This document shows, piece after piece, positions 24,701 through 40,729 of a stretch of 54,149 bases of DNA. The notes beneath the pieces are model-generated. The model had not been told where the DNA came from. It saw nothing but the letters and a program-made list of their open reading frames with translations, and ran no database searches. Both the position numbers and the translations under genes were made by a program. Source of the stretch: Trichoplax sp. H2 (taxonomy: Eukaryota > Placozoa > Uniplacotomia > Trichoplacea); contig NOWV01000309.1 of NCBI GenBank assembly GCA_003344405.1, forward strand, positions 1-54,149. Reading direction: 5' to 3'. Position 1 is the stretch's first letter; the number at the start of each line of letters is the position of its first letter.

Positions 24701-27700
24701 CTGTTTCACCTGATTTCTTTGTTGGTTATTAAGTTCGTACTTAGTTTTATCGCTGCGCTTTTCTTCATTTCGAATTCTTTGACTGAAATAATAAAATGAT
24801 TGGTTCTAAGCCAACAGTTTATAAGCAGGTATAAGTATCAAGCTTTCTTCATATTGTTAAGTCTACCAATGCTACCAGAAGATTCTTTCAACATATCTGG
24901 AGTGTACCTCTGGAGAAATTATCATATTTTACTTTAGGATTGGATTTAAAAACGAGACATAAAATATAACATGATACGAGTATAGCTCATCCAAACCGAT
25001 GGATCTTCTTCATTCGATTTCAATAGCTGAACGGATACATTCCTGTCAATTACATTAAATTTAAATAGTTTATAAGCACACGATAAAGATATAAAGGATG
25101 CAAGCTCTATCGAATGCTGAAGAAAGATGCATTTTGTACTTCTTTTTTAAATTAGCTTCTTGAACGCGAATGCGTCTTACGTCATAAGGTGAGATTTCAT
25201 CTTCAGCCTAGCAATAAAACCTTTCATTAATACGCTTTGATGTATGGACATTAAGTCATGGTCTTATTTACGATAGTCAATAATGTCGTATTATAGGATT
25301 TAATAAGAAAAGGCAAACTTTCCTATATATTTAATATCTTAGGGATTAGATAAACCATGTAAATATTAAATTATTTGCTACTAATTAGTTGTTAAACCTT
25401 CAATTACTTCAATAATATATTGGTAAATTTTTTAACTGGAATGTCATACAAAGTTTACCATACCATGAAATGCTTTGATCTGCTATTTTAAAGGAAGCTG
25501 TTTGTTTAGATGTAGTCCAGAGTGAATAACATAGCATACAGCCATACAACTAAGTTTTACTATGATTCAGTCGATAGTGACCATACCGTATTAAATGTTG
25601 CGAAAAGCCGATAACATACATTCCAAGCATCTCATCAAATCGAAATTACAGTTAGGCAGTTATTTGAATACCTTAAAAATGTAATCGTAATCTTGAATAA
25701 AACGAAGAACAAGGCCATTAAGTTTCTCTTGTTCAATAAATCCAGTTGGAGTAGTCGGCGATCTAACAATTTTAGGCGCAATTAGTTACGGTTAGCTATA
25801 AGATTAGATTAAATACCTTTTACTACAGTTGTCTAATTATGTTCATCCTGTATAACATAGCGTGGTATGACAAAGTGTAACCTTACTGATAACGATAACT
25901 ACTCTTAATTCTTAAGTTGGTAATGTGGCAAGATTTGGTTTTAATGCGGTAAGATCACATTATTAACCTGTAATTTCCATTAAGGAATGCACAGATAACT
26001 TACATGACGTTAATTAATTATTAACATAGCAGCATACGCATATTTGTTCTTTAAATCTATATTAGACGACAAAATCCTGGCATAGTTTATCATAAGTTGT
26101 GTATACAGTATGTATTGTGCTTGTGAGAGATTTCGTACTTGGGATATAGGATGAAACTGTTTTATCCTTTAAGCTGCTTAAGGTTTGGATGTAAGGATGA
26201 TAAATTAGTAACCGCATTTATGCCTGTAATATTTAGTATGAAACTATAGATTCCTTGGTAAATTTTTACGAAGCAAATTGTGAATATTTCACATCGGAAA
26301 AAGGTGCTCATTATAAGACTCTAAAATATACATGAATGTGCAGTATAGCGTTTGTGATATCTTGTAGTTAATTAATGTTACAGTATAAGGAATTTTGATA
26401 CCGTTAATATATATGAATAAAATACGGACATTATCTACAGAGACATTTTTACTTAAAGAGAATCTTAAAATAACAAAATATTGCTGTAGAAAGCTATCGG
26501 GTTAATAACATAGTTCGATTTAAAATTTTGATGTTTAACAGTACATGGACACCAATACTGTAGTGAGTAACGTTATTAAAATCTATATACGAGTACTGTC
26601 TGTAATTCACATTACAGCACTGCTGTAGTTAGCCGGGAGTTGGATAAGACTTTTATCTTCAACTAGATCAATAAAGTTGTGTGCAATACGTATAACAAAT
26701 ACGTTATATGTTACAATACAGTATTCCTTTGCTTGTCAATACAAGGCAACATAATTGCATCCTATAAAATATACCCGTATACCTGAAAAAGTTAGGTCCG
26801 AAGATTACAGATAAGGCTAAGGAAGTCATTCTGTTCTTGTCTATAATATACCAACAGAGTAAAAAATATAAAGTTACAGAAATAGTGTTTCTTTGTCGTA
26901 TCAAGTACACTCTTAGATCGTAACTACAACGGTAATAATGCTAATTTGAAAATGGTGTGTTAACGAACCTTCGTTTAAAGAAACATCAACCAGGAATTTA
27001 CACAAATATTTTAATAAGTTATAATTGGGCTTTGGTAAACTTTCCACTAACGACCTACACAAATTGATAATAGCAGCATTTATAATACGTATATGTTTTT
27101 AAATATCGTAAGAAGCTGAAAGCTGACTTAAAATGCCTTTTCGTATCACAGTTTAAAATGAATGTGTAATATTGTACTGTGCAAAATTGCAATGAATACA
27201 ATACCAATAAGTTATTAATAATAATATACAAGGATATAGTAATATACAGTACATCGAATATGCAGATAATATAGTGTCGCTGTAAAAGATACTCATCGGT
27301 AAACATTAAAATTATTAAGATTGAATTTTAGCGATACCTCAATCTTGTTCTCCAAAGATCTTTATCCATTACACCTTCTGTTACCGAATGTATGACCGAA
27401 GCCCATATCCGTTAATATTTTTATTGTAAAAGAGATTGATTTCAAAGCAATTTTTTATAACAATTTAGTACTATTTATTGTTGTTATACAATTTGTCAGC
27501 TTCACTAGGGAATATATATATAGATCGTAATACATATATGCTGCACATAAATGCATGAATAGGATTAAACACTATATATGTACTTATATAATAACTGTAT
27601 AGTAGTGCTTGTAATACTGTAAGTGATAACGTGGTAAAAGGCGGACTGATAATTTACTAATTGTAGTGCGAAGTATAAATTGTAATCGTATCGAGGTGTA

Positions 27701-30486
27701 ACCTGATGTAGCTATAAATACCGTTCATCAATAATAAATCAGTTACAAATCTCACTCACGGAGTGAACTCATTGCTAAAAACATAATAATTGTCGACTTT
27801 TGTTTAAGAAAGTATTGCTACTACATCAAGTTTTACAATTATACATACGAACGTACTGTATGAAACTATTAATTGATAGATCTCAGGAGTAAAATTACGC
27901 TTAGCATGTAATGCTCTATGGAGTTTCAATAACGTGACAGGATTAGAGTTGTGGATTACCAGATTTTTAGGTATTCATATTTATCGCGTTAGATATATCA
28001 ATACAACATTGTAACTTTAACTTAGGCTAAAGTGAATTCAAGTTGTATAGTATCGTGCTATTGATGAGTTTAACAAACTAATTTCATTGAGATACTTAAT
28101 ACACTCATTATACTGTAAATGGCAAGAGTTAAATAGGTTTTCTGTTTACATAGCATGCAATTGTATAATCATTATTGCGTGGCGTAGTGAGTTTACTTAT
28201 TGCTTAGCGGTTTCCAATAAAGTTTAGTAGCATTCTGTATCAACCAGTATGCATGTAATCAATGATCATGAGCGCTATGTACCGTAAACTAAGGAATAGT
28301 TTGTAATTTTGCGAAATGGCCAGGAATTTTGTATAGCTGCCGATTATAAACTATCTACAGTATACTGTACGTTAAATATTATATACACTGTATCAACCCG
28401 GTATACAGTACATACATTGTCGTGTTAATTACGCCCGTAGCAATATTATTACCGTGACTTACCATCAATCGCATGTTTCAAATATAGGTGGTAATGTGTA
28501 CTTGTTGGTATTAGAGATCCGTGTAATTCTCTCTAAAATCAGACACGTAAGTATTATGGATAAGCAGTATGTTAACAAGGTATACCAAGGTGGAATGTAT
28601 ATTACTATACTGCTTTGAAGTGTGAAAAGAATTCGCATGATGCAAGTTTTTACTGACAACAAAATGCTACTAAAATAGTTAAATCACTGGAATCTTCAAT
28701 GAGTATGAAGTTGATCTAAGGATTACAATAATTTCTTATTATGAGATGTGCTGTACATTCGCTATATCACAAGGTCTAATTGAGACTAAAAAATCAAATG
28801 GAAGCAACATGAACATTAATTAAATTGCAAAAGTCAGAGAACAGTGGATTATTCATGTTAAGCGATTGATTTCTAACAGGCATTAGAATAACAAAGCAAA
28901 ATTTTTGGAACAACTATGTAAGAAAAAATCACTGTGAGTCTCTGAGTAGTACACTATGCTTTACCGTAGTTTACAAATGGGACTAGAAGGTCCTGAGGTA
29001 CAGTGTATAATGACTACATTTATAGAGTATTAATAAAAGATGTTAAAATTTCAAGTGCAAACGATATCATTTATAGAAAGTTGTGAGATCATTTAGCGTA
29101 AGCTAAGCTGAACCGCTAAATGTGGCTTCCAAATATATTATAATTATAATATTCTTATTAGTGTCACGCTAAATAGAATAGAAACAGTAGAATCTGTAAT
29201 GTTGGGAGGTTTATCATAGTCTTTAGTCGTTATTTTTCACTTACAAGGAATAATTTTAACAAGCTCGCAACAGCCATCACGTCTCCAAGCTGTTCCAAAT
29301 CGACATCTTCCTCTACGGGAATTAATTGGTAAAGAAATTCGGAACGAACAGTATTGTAAATAGAGAGCACGAACAGTTAGCTGAAGTGAATATTTGCGGA
29401 GAATGTGAAATTCACGTTTCATTGTAAGGGCTGATTTGTTATATCGTAGTCGTATAATAAATTACTGATTTCCATGATAGACTACTGCTTATGATTACAT
29501 TAGCCATCACACTTACGCTTGTCGAAGAGATTTTTAAGTTTATCAACGAGGTTAACGGAGCCGTTAATTCGAAAAATTCCCTCATGCCTAATCCCTATCG
29601 AATTTAGTTTGCGTTAGTTAATCAGGCAAGCAACGTGTGCATGTTGTATGGATGCTAAATACAACCTTATCGTTTGTCGCGGTTGATTTATATTACGAAT
29701 TTATCATGCAGTAACATTATACTGTATATGTGCAATAAATGTGTAATAATGAGTTTGAAACCCTAAGATTTGTGATCCACCAACTCGCAATTTGAATTAT
29801 TAAAATAGAGCAAATCTCTGACGTGACACAAAATGGTCAACATAGCTTTTAACCTTAAAAGGTAGCATTTATTATGAAGCTTACTAGTGTACTGCACTAT
29901 TCATTGGACTACTGTAATTGCTCCCTTCAGGATATCTCAGGATAAATAATGTCAATAAGTACACGAAACAGCTATGGATCCAGCCAGATAAGTAATGTTG
30001 AAGTGTACATGTTTAATATTTTATATTTAATGTACTGGAAAGACTCGAGGAAACAGTCGATAAGAAAAATAACTACTGCAACTTGTCTGTAGGAATCGGA
30101 AAAATTCTGCATTATTGCTTGTGATTATACTGCAAACTAGAGACTCTAGGGTCTCTACTGTACAGTGTATGTATGAGAGTATGTTTATAGTTATCTTGCT
30201 ATAATTAAATACCATGTTTTCGAATATATTCAACAATTCTTTCAACGATAATGGGAATTTCGGTATTTGGTGTTCTGCGGAGTAAGTCCTCCAAAGAGGT
30301 GGAAAAGGTTTTAGTACCTGTAGATTGCCCATGATAGAACTCATTAGTTACCTTCTCATAATATGATACTGTATGAAATATTCTTATATACAGTAATTAA
30401 TACGTAAATACGAGTATACGTATTTACAGACTTTGTTTTTTCTTGACAAGAGGGGTAGTAATAATCTTCTTCACTTTCGTATTCAT
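15719..30486 (-). CDS. FAM13: FAM13-family RhoGAP protein (23-24 exons)
   Basis: Homologue of FAM13A/B: N-terminal RhoGAP domain that would stimulate GTP hydrolysis by Rho-type GTPases, then two FAM13-specific coiled-coil modules. Exons: 30486-30432, 30317-30213, 29594-29517, 29312-29245, 28532-28463, 27774-27760, 27645-27596, 27115-27089, 26835-26783, 25762-25672, 25207-25140, 25042-24971, 24782-24710, 20481-20431, 20147-20096, 18575-18487, 17792-17709, 17562-17485, 16627-16602, 16480-16388, (16357-16290 tentative), 16258-16126, 16018-15964, 15787-15719; about 540 residues. Landmarks: start MNTKVKKIITTPL; arginine finger in HEGIFRINGS; ASLLKLFL-RELHGSLIP; NRMTSLALSVIFGPNFF; EDEISPYDVRRIRV; EDPSVWMSY; EKLQLQKILLKYETHFGKP; AEDKEIAKPIYDRYRKLKK; KELKHFENCFSDKNGRKV; QQYHEYKLLKAK near the end. 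Human FAM13A is roughly twice as long; its acidic, serine-rich middle is absent here. The join between 16388 and 16258 is uncertain. The intron at 24709-20482 is 4.2 kb. Confidence 0.92.
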
Positions 30487-30766
30487 TGCAGAATTTCTGA
30501 AGGCAGAGACAGCAACTGTATTTCGAATTTGTATTCAGCCTTTACCGTTGATACTTACACTGTACTGAAATGCTCCTATATCGATACTTTGTTACGGTAT
30601 AATAGCTCAGGTAACTAAAGTAGTAGAATTATATGAAATATAAAGCGTAGCCTATCAACCCTGGAAGTATGTGAGTGCTGATATACCGCCCATCGAAGTG
30701 TAAATGATAACCTCGGGTTTATAATGTCTTATTACTGCATACATTCTATGAACGTTTCAGGTCTTC

Positions 30767-31004
30767 TGTACAGTACAGTACACATAGCAGTCAGGTCCGA
30801 CTATACAGTACAGCGTAGTAGAAATTCCATACTGTACTGTACGATAAACCGTACAGTGTTGTACAGTACAGTATACAGTATACAATATCACGTAGTGTGG
30901 CCCTTTTGGCACGTTACAGTATCTACAGTCCTGACGTTCTAACTGTCCATTTACAGCAGCAAAGTGTACGAAAAGAATATACAGTACAGTACAGTACAGT
31001 ACAG
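30767..31004. promoter_or_regulatory. TACTG/CAGTA palindrome cluster upstream of FAM13
   Basis: Starts 281 bases upstream of the FAM13 start codon (30486). Words GTACAGTACAGTA, TACTGTACTGTACG, GTTGTACAGTACAG and a (ACAGT)n run at 30980-31003 occur in both orientations. Open frames on both strands (30724-30942, 30757-31056) are repeat-derived. Confidence 0.55.
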
Positions 31005-32187
31005 CTTTGCATAGAGAAGTGGTTGAGACTTTGAGACTATGTGTTAGACCCTTCAAGGCAACTGGGACAGTTCATACATAGATGTTGATATTTATAAGTA
31101 CTGCACAGTAAATTTTATTGTGGTGGATTATACCGGACTCTCTCAGGTCTAGTTGTAGGCTAATAAGAATCGCAAGCAGAAGCGGTAAAGCTGGCAGTCG
31201 AACATTAATGAAAAGATTTTTAAATATTTTTATTAACTGCAAAGCGCAGCTTGTTGCTCTTTGCATCATTTTAAATTTTAATGAGTTAAATACACACGGA
31301 TTATTTCGAAAGTTAAAAATTTATACTTATGCTATGTTGCAGTATAAGTTGAGGACTAGATAAAAATTGTGGAACGTTAGGAAAACATTTGGATTACTTT
31401 TATTTACAATTTAAGTTCTTTAATTGCGCTATTGTATACACTACAGCATATCTAACTTTACGTAAAAATAGTAAACTTTCGAATATGATTTCATTAATTT
31501 TCAAGGCGAAATTGTCCTTGCTTAGTGCATTGTAATTTGGTCCGGCTATGGAATTCCGTCTTAAAATAAAAAGGACTAATTTCCAAATATTTGAGGACTA
31601 ATTGCTTTGTTTACAAATTGAGAATATTTGCAATAGTTCTTAATTGGGATCATATCACTTAGAAACATATACCAACTTATGAGATTGTGGCTAAAATTTA
31701 ATTTATGTTTATTAGCTCAATCAGTTTTAACAGGATGCTGAGAAAATCGATTGTGCAACACATGACATGATTACCTTAGAATTTGTAAATAAAGTGTTTA
31801 TCTGATTAATTTCGGTTAAAATAGTATGGTATACCATTTTGGGTACAGTTGTGATATTTCATCAAATTACAGTGAACAGTACCATGCAATTTTGATGAGC
31901 TTGCTATTTTATGGTAGGTCTTACAAGGAAGGCAAATTGGAACGATTTCGAATATTCTGGACATTCTTCTATTATTAAAATAAGAATGTAGATGTCAAAA
32001 TAATTGATGAATTAAATTGTTGGATTAAAAATCTAAGTATAACATTTTTACATGATTTGAAATGAGTTGGTAGTGCATTTTTCCAAGAGGCAACTTATCT
32101 GCGTTTAAGTATTCATTAAGAAAAGCAATGTTTGATTTTACATATTTAATTCATACATTGTTGCAAACTTAATGTGAATCTTTTATA
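31005..32187. other. Intergenic region between FAM13 and the CDKL gene
   Basis: An 81-codon plus frame at 31118-31363 and a 65-codon minus frame at 31072-31269 overlap one another and match nothing I know. The rest is AT-rich with no exon-like stretch. It contains the 3' flank of the minus-strand kinase gene. Confidence 0.45.
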
Positions 32188-35023
<2,836 letters not shown>

Positions 35024-35964
35024 TTACCATGGATATTCAATTGCTGCTTTTTCATTGGTATCAACGACAGAATACGCTGGATGTGGCATGTGGATCTGGA
35101 CTTAAAATGGTTTTGCCCATTCTAATTAAACTTAAACTTATGCTGCAATACGAAAAGAACGATTCAGGTTCCTTTGACAATACGGCCAGGAAGGTACCAA
35201 AAAATGTATTAAGTTCACCAAGGCCTTTGAATAATATAATGAAAACATTACATCAATTTGTCACTTTGATCGCGTTTTTGGATCGTGTAGCGTAGCTCAA
35301 GTATCAATATTATCATCTATACAGTTACGTGGTAATGGCTTTTCTGTGTATCAAGGTTAATGACAATGCAGTAATACTTGATAAAAAATTAAAGTGTCTA
35401 CAATTACAATATACTCGTATTGTTAAAGAAGCAATATACAAACTCATGCCTACAGATTTTAGTTCTTTTATTTACAGTTAGTAATAGTACATAGTGTATG
35501 TCAATTATATTTACAAAAAATTTGTAATAAGATTAATGTTTATGATTAATTATTTAAGATTCGCAATCGGAAAAAAATGTGAATACAGTACCTTGACATC
35601 CGATAATATCGTTATGATGGATTACGTTATGACTATAGACGATCCAGAGTTTTATTACTTTTCATCAATTAGCAGTAGGCTTGTTAAGTTATTTATGTAT
35701 TTGTTTTATAGATTGTATTTATGTCTAATCCTAATAATAACTTATGTACAGTCGTGGCTAATCTGATGAATTCTAAGAACTGGCACCATCAGTTTATGGC
35801 TTATTCAGTACTGACTTTAATGTCATTGCTATTTTTTTGTGTCTGCCGACTACTGAGTTAACAAGTACGGTATCCACTTTCCTTTCAGGAGAATATTGTA
35901 CTGTAACATATACCGGAGAAGAGTTAGATTCGTTGCTTAGCAACGGCGATTGATGACCGCGGAT
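35024..35964. other. Upstream region of the CDKL gene with two unassigned frames
   Basis: A plus frame at 35029-35295 (88 codons, begins at the CCATGG six bases from the CDKL start) and another at 35494-35766 (90 codons, hydrophobic) are open. Neither shows a full domain; a DVACGSG word in the first resembles a methyltransferase motif by chance. They may be untranslated leader and promoter sequence. Confidence 0.4.
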
Positions 35965-36395
35965 TGTACTGTACAGTACAGTACACTTTACTCAGAACTG
36001 AACTACAGTACTATACTGTACTGTACAGTACTGTACATTATGCAGGGGGAATCCCTACTAAGGGATTAGGGATGTTTATGCGATAAACGTACAGTATACT
36101 GTACAGTACTGTACTGTACAGTATAATCATATCAGCGATTTTGAATTATCTTTTCCCTTCCTTCCCTTTACTACAGTATACTGTACTGTATTCTTAGTAA
36201 TCTACAGTGTGATTCACTCATTATGACTGAACTCACAAACGGTAGTAGTGCAGTACAGTACAGTACAGTGCAATGAGAGTCTGAGAGTAAAACCTTATAC
36301 TGTACCTCCAGTCAGTTCCATTATACAGTACTGTACTGTACTGTAATGTACTGTAAAGTACAGTATACTGCACAGTGTACACTGTACAGTACAGT
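35965..36395. promoter_or_regulatory. TACTG/CAGTA palindrome cluster between CDKL and KLHL
   Basis: One of the two largest clusters. Words TACTGTACAGTACAG (35966-), TACTGTACTGTACAG (36013-36037), CTGTACAGTACTGTACTG (36099-), CAGTACAGTACAGTACAG (36252-) and CTGTACAGTACAG near 36385 are packed into about 430 bases between the divergent starts of CDKL (35023) and KLHL (36566). Further single copies lie at 36687 and 36812, the latter inside KLHL intron 1. Confidence 0.6.
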
Positions 36396-36565
36396 CGGAG
36401 TACTTAAGTGCCTTTCAGAAGTGAGTCACTGCTATTATTACTGTGTAATGTGAAAGTGTTAAGATAATAAAATGGATGATAAGTTTAAGTTCTAATTATT
36501 ATATATTATTTCTATTTATGGCTGATCGTGAATTGCAGCATGTTTATGATTTGATTGATTGAAGC

Positions 36566-39500
36566 ATGTCTAGCAAACTTTACAACAGTGCTAATTTTAA
36601 GAATGAGTCCTACAAGGTATGTACTAAGATGCTATTCTGATTAATCTATGCAGATTTTACAGCACCGTACGGGCGCTATACAGTACTGTATATCGAGTAT
36701 TGTGATCACTACTTTATGCAATAAAAATTAAATTAATTATATCTTACTTACTGTTAAACCAATTTGCGGGTGCGATTCTGTGCATTGAACAAACCACTAA
36801 CTTCAAAGATATACAGTACGTACAGTACAGATAAATGATTATTTGCTAAGATTGTAAGATAGCACCTATACAGAGCTTGCGTTTTGACAGATTTAATAAC
36901 TTTAGATTAGCTGATCTTCCAACTATCGATTTATATTCGGTTGATCAATATCACTGGATTGTCAGTCTAATGCGAATGCTCTACTGCTAATATGGAATTA
37001 ACGTAAATAGAATTAATTAATCTGTAGTTTATTAATATTGTGAATACTTTGCGAGTAATAGATACTGTGTATTAGATCAGTTGAAGAACTGATGACATGC
37101 ATTTTGTGGAGTTTAAAAGGTCAATCACTGGTACTTTGCTACGTCAAATTTTACTATTAGAGCTCACAAGTTCTTCTGTATCGTAATACTGTAAATGATA
37201 GATAGTTATAATTTTTACTGAAAAAAAGATCAGGTGCCAATGGGAAGTTAATAGTCTCTGACTCCTCATTCTACTAGTTGATGAATTTCTGTCCGGAAAT
37301 ATATTTAGCATATTGTGATAATAATAAAGTGGTCAGCTGCAGTTTTTTTTTATGGGAAATCCATATTTTTGTTGACATCACTGGTAATTTAATAATAACG
37401 TAACAATCTTGGTTCTTAGCTGTTCGTATTCCAACTAAATGGATAGAGTTACGGCAAAATTAAAAGTTTATATTGTATTGCTTAAGTTAGCAAATTAATA
37501 GTGTTTTGGTAGTTGTGAACACCGAACTGAAGGCAGATAATCATAAAAGTAATAAATTTCTTACGCGATGTGCATGTACTGTACAGTATGTCATATTATC
37601 GTGAGATCACATGTATACGTTAGATACTAATATCTACAACAACGGTCAAAACATATAGCGCAAACTGCACTTGCTATATGTATAGCTTAGTTGTTGCCAT
37701 GGAATATATTTTAAAGATTGTCTTTTAATTTCTATAGGCTATTTACTCCCTTTGGAAGGAACGAAAATTGTGTGACGTGACAATATATTCAGGGAATAAA
37801 AAGATAGAAGCGCATCGAATTATTCTTGCCGCTTGCTCTCCGTATTTTTGTGCGTTATTCACGTCCAATTTAATTGAATCAGGACAAGCGAGTGTAACAC
37901 TACACGAAATTGATGCGGATGCTTTAGAAGTTCTTATCCATTACGCTTATACTGCAGAAGTGGAAATTTCGGAGGCCAATGTCCAGGTTATAATGTACAG
38001 AAGATCTTTCATCTATGGCACGTTTTGATTATTAATCCCATATGCAATTAGTCAGTCAATTTATAGTTTATCAGTTATCTAAGCGATGCCATTCAAAATT
38101 TTTGTGCGTTATTTGTATAATTACTAAATTCGAGATATATGGAAATGCTGAAAAAGTTATGTTTTACAACAGTTTTGGATATATACATATCTAACTGCGT
38201 GGGTCCCCAACAAAAACCATATGTAGAACCTACTCATATGGTTTAAGATCTGCAGTAGATTTCTTCTTTTTAAAAATTGGAGTTTAATATTTTGAATGCA
38301 TTGATAACGTTGTCAAAGTATTACGTAGCAGAGTACTTCCGATTATTTAGTCCTCTAGTGATAATGCCTGGATTCGATTAAACATTTCAGGCTCTACTTC
38401 CTGCGGCAAGCTTGTTACTGCTCCATGATGTACGAGAAAATTGCTGTGAATTTCTTCTTTCTAAATTGCATCCTTCGAATTGTCTTGGGTTCCGCCGTTT
38501 TGCCGACGTTCATTCTTGTCATGATCTCAAAGTAAAAGCGCATAATTTTGCATTAGGTACATTTACTGAAGTGGTAGAATTTGAAGAGTTTCTGAATCTA
38601 CCATTAAGTGAAATCTGTGAGTTGGTTTCGGATGATGGAGTACGGGTGGCTTGCGAAGAGCAGGTTAGTTGTAAGCTCCTTCAAAATGTATGCTGCTTGA
38701 ATTTAACGAAGCTGCACGCGATATAAGATTGTCTCTCAACTTTGCGTAGGATAAAATAGCCGTTAAAGTGCGTGTAGTTGCTTGATTTTTAACATTAGAT
38801 CCTTCGCTATTAGCCTAAGTGACTAATAGACATCGTTAATAAAATGATCTATCTACTTCAATTTCGAAAGATTTTCGAAGCTGTGTTGAAATGGGTTCAG
38901 CATGATATTGCGCATCGGAGTGTCCATATGGCTGAATTATTTAGATATATTCGTTTGCCTTTGCTTCCTAAAGAGTATCTTGTAAATTTAGTGGAATCGG
39001 AGTTACTAAACGGTAGTAACTTAGAATGTAAAGACTTCCTAATTGAGGCTATGAAATTTCATTTACTCCCTAATCATCGGCGTGTTTCCTATCGCTCTCC
39101 GCGTACTAGGCCTCGTAAATTTTTTTCTAGTACCACGGTTAGTGGGGACGGATTTCTAACATTATCACGCATTTAGAAGTACTGTACATAGTTCGAATAA
39201 AATTGAATAAATATCAGAGAGGCACATTCAATTTTTGTCTAGGTTATGTACGTGATTGGCGGACAGGCGCCGAAAGCGTTAAAAGGTGTTGAACGGTTTG
39301 ATCGAGAAAGTAATAGTTGGACCGATGTAGCGCCAATGACGAGCCGCAGATGTCGCGCTGGTATGTGTATATGTACAAGTACTGTATATCCGTCGGCTTC
39401 GGTCCAATCACTTGTCATATTCACTTTGATTGATATGTATTCCAAGATATGGTATTAGTTTTGTGGATGTTCAGTAGTTCGTAATTATTTCTATTTCTAA

Positions 39501-40729
39501 AAATAGCTATATAACTGTGATAATGATAGGCGTGACAGTGGTTGATGGATTGATATATGCCGTTGGTGGTTTTAATGGTTCTTTAAGAGTCCGGACTGTC
39601 GACAGTTATGATCCTATTAAGGATCTTTGGCAGCCGGTAGCTAGTATGGAATTGCGTAGGAGTACTTTAGGTTAGTTCCTTGCTTGATTATCTAACTGTA
39701 CGGATTGTTAAATGATATTAATGATTAAATTTGTTCTTAGGTGTTGCAGAATTGAATGGCTCCATTTATGCTATTGGGGGATTCGATGGCGCTACTGGCT
39801 TGAATAGTGCCGAGTGTTTTAATGTCATTACGAACTGCTGGAAAAATATCAGTCCAATGAATACGAGGCGTAGTAGTGTTGGTGTAGCTAGTTTGAATAG
39901 ATATATATACGCAGTTGGTGGGTATGACGGCTCATCAAGGCAGTGTTTAAATTCGGTTGAGCAATATGATCCTGCACTAGACGAGTGGAGATTCGTTCGT
40001 GAAATGAAAGTAAGGCGAAGCGGTGCAGGAGTTGGTAAGGATGTTCGTTTGTGCCTTAGGGTTAGGGTTAATCCTTAAAATGCTCATCCGTAACTGACCT
40101 AGATGTCAGTGCATTGGTTTTGAATTCTGATAAATACGATTTAGAATTAATATCGAGTGTTTGTAAATATATTCAAGTGCAAACTTCGTAGTATGCCGGT
40201 AAACTCCACTTTCTTTCTCTAATCCGGAATTTCGTAAATCTGTTCAGCTGTCTTAGACGGGTTACTATATGCTGTTGGTGGTCATGATGGACCTGATGTA
40301 CGTAAAAGTGTAGAGTTTTATGACCCAGCTACTAATGAATGGACTGAAGCGGCGGAAATGAATCTTTGTCGTCGAAATGCAGGTGTTATTTAGTTTACTA
40401 CTATCACACTGGATAATTTAACATGTTACCTGTATTTAATGTGCATATAGTATTTTCTAAACAGTAATTTTAACAATAATTTTCTAAATGTCTTCGCATA
40501 AATTATAGCTGTTACCACTGTTGAGGGCTTGTTATATGTTTTTGGAGGTGATGATGGATCCAAAAATCTAAACTCTGTCGAGTTCTACGATCCGTTTTGC
40601 AACAAGTGGACACTATCTGAGGAATCACTTGGAACTGGACGTAGTTATGCTGGTGCAGCGACCTTGCAGCTTCCGCGCCACCTTTCCTTACCAGGGGCAT
40701 TCAGTAGTGACTGCGAGAGTAGCCTGTAG
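36566..40729 (+). CDS. KLHL3: Kelch-like protein, KLHL2/KLHL3 type (9 exons)
   Basis: Substrate adaptor for CUL3 ubiquitin ligases. Exons: 36566-36616, 37738-37986, 38391-38663, 38871-39137, 39243-39360, 39530-39670, 39741-40034, 40248-40382, 40509-40729; 1749 nt, 582 residues (human KLHL3 587). BTB domain: ERKLCDVTIYSG, AHRIILAACSPYF, YAYTAEVEISEANVQ (residues about 25-100). BACK domain: LLPAASLLLL, ENCCEFL, LHPSNCLGFRRFADVHSC, EFLNLPL, LRYIRLPLLPKEYL-like, FLIEAMKFHLLP, RTRPR (about 101-275). Six Kelch blades: GGQAPKALKGVERFD, AVGGFNGSLRVRTVDSYDP, AIGGFDGATGLNS, AVGGYDGSSRQCLNSVEQYDP, AVGGHDGPDVRKSVEFYDP, FGGDDGSKNLNSVEFYDP. The blade sequences match KLHL2/3 better than KLHL20 or KEAP1. In vertebrates KLHL3 directs WNK kinases to degradation; whether that holds here is inference. 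The last ~20 residues after GRSYAGAA are not conserved. Intron 1 is 1.1 kb. Confidence 0.95.
40056..40070 (+). repeat. Interstitial telomeric repeat in a KLHL intron
   Basis: TTAGGGTTAGGGTTA, two and a half telomere units, lies 22 bases inside intron 7 of the KLHL gene, in the same orientation as the terminal array about 14 kb to the right. Short internal telomere tracts are known to arise when telomerase heals a break. Confidence 0.85.

Noticed and set aside
35029-35295. Methyltransferase-like gene (DVACGSG word)
   Set aside because: Only that short word fits; no other methyltransferase motif follows and the frame lies in the CDKL/KLHL promoter gap.
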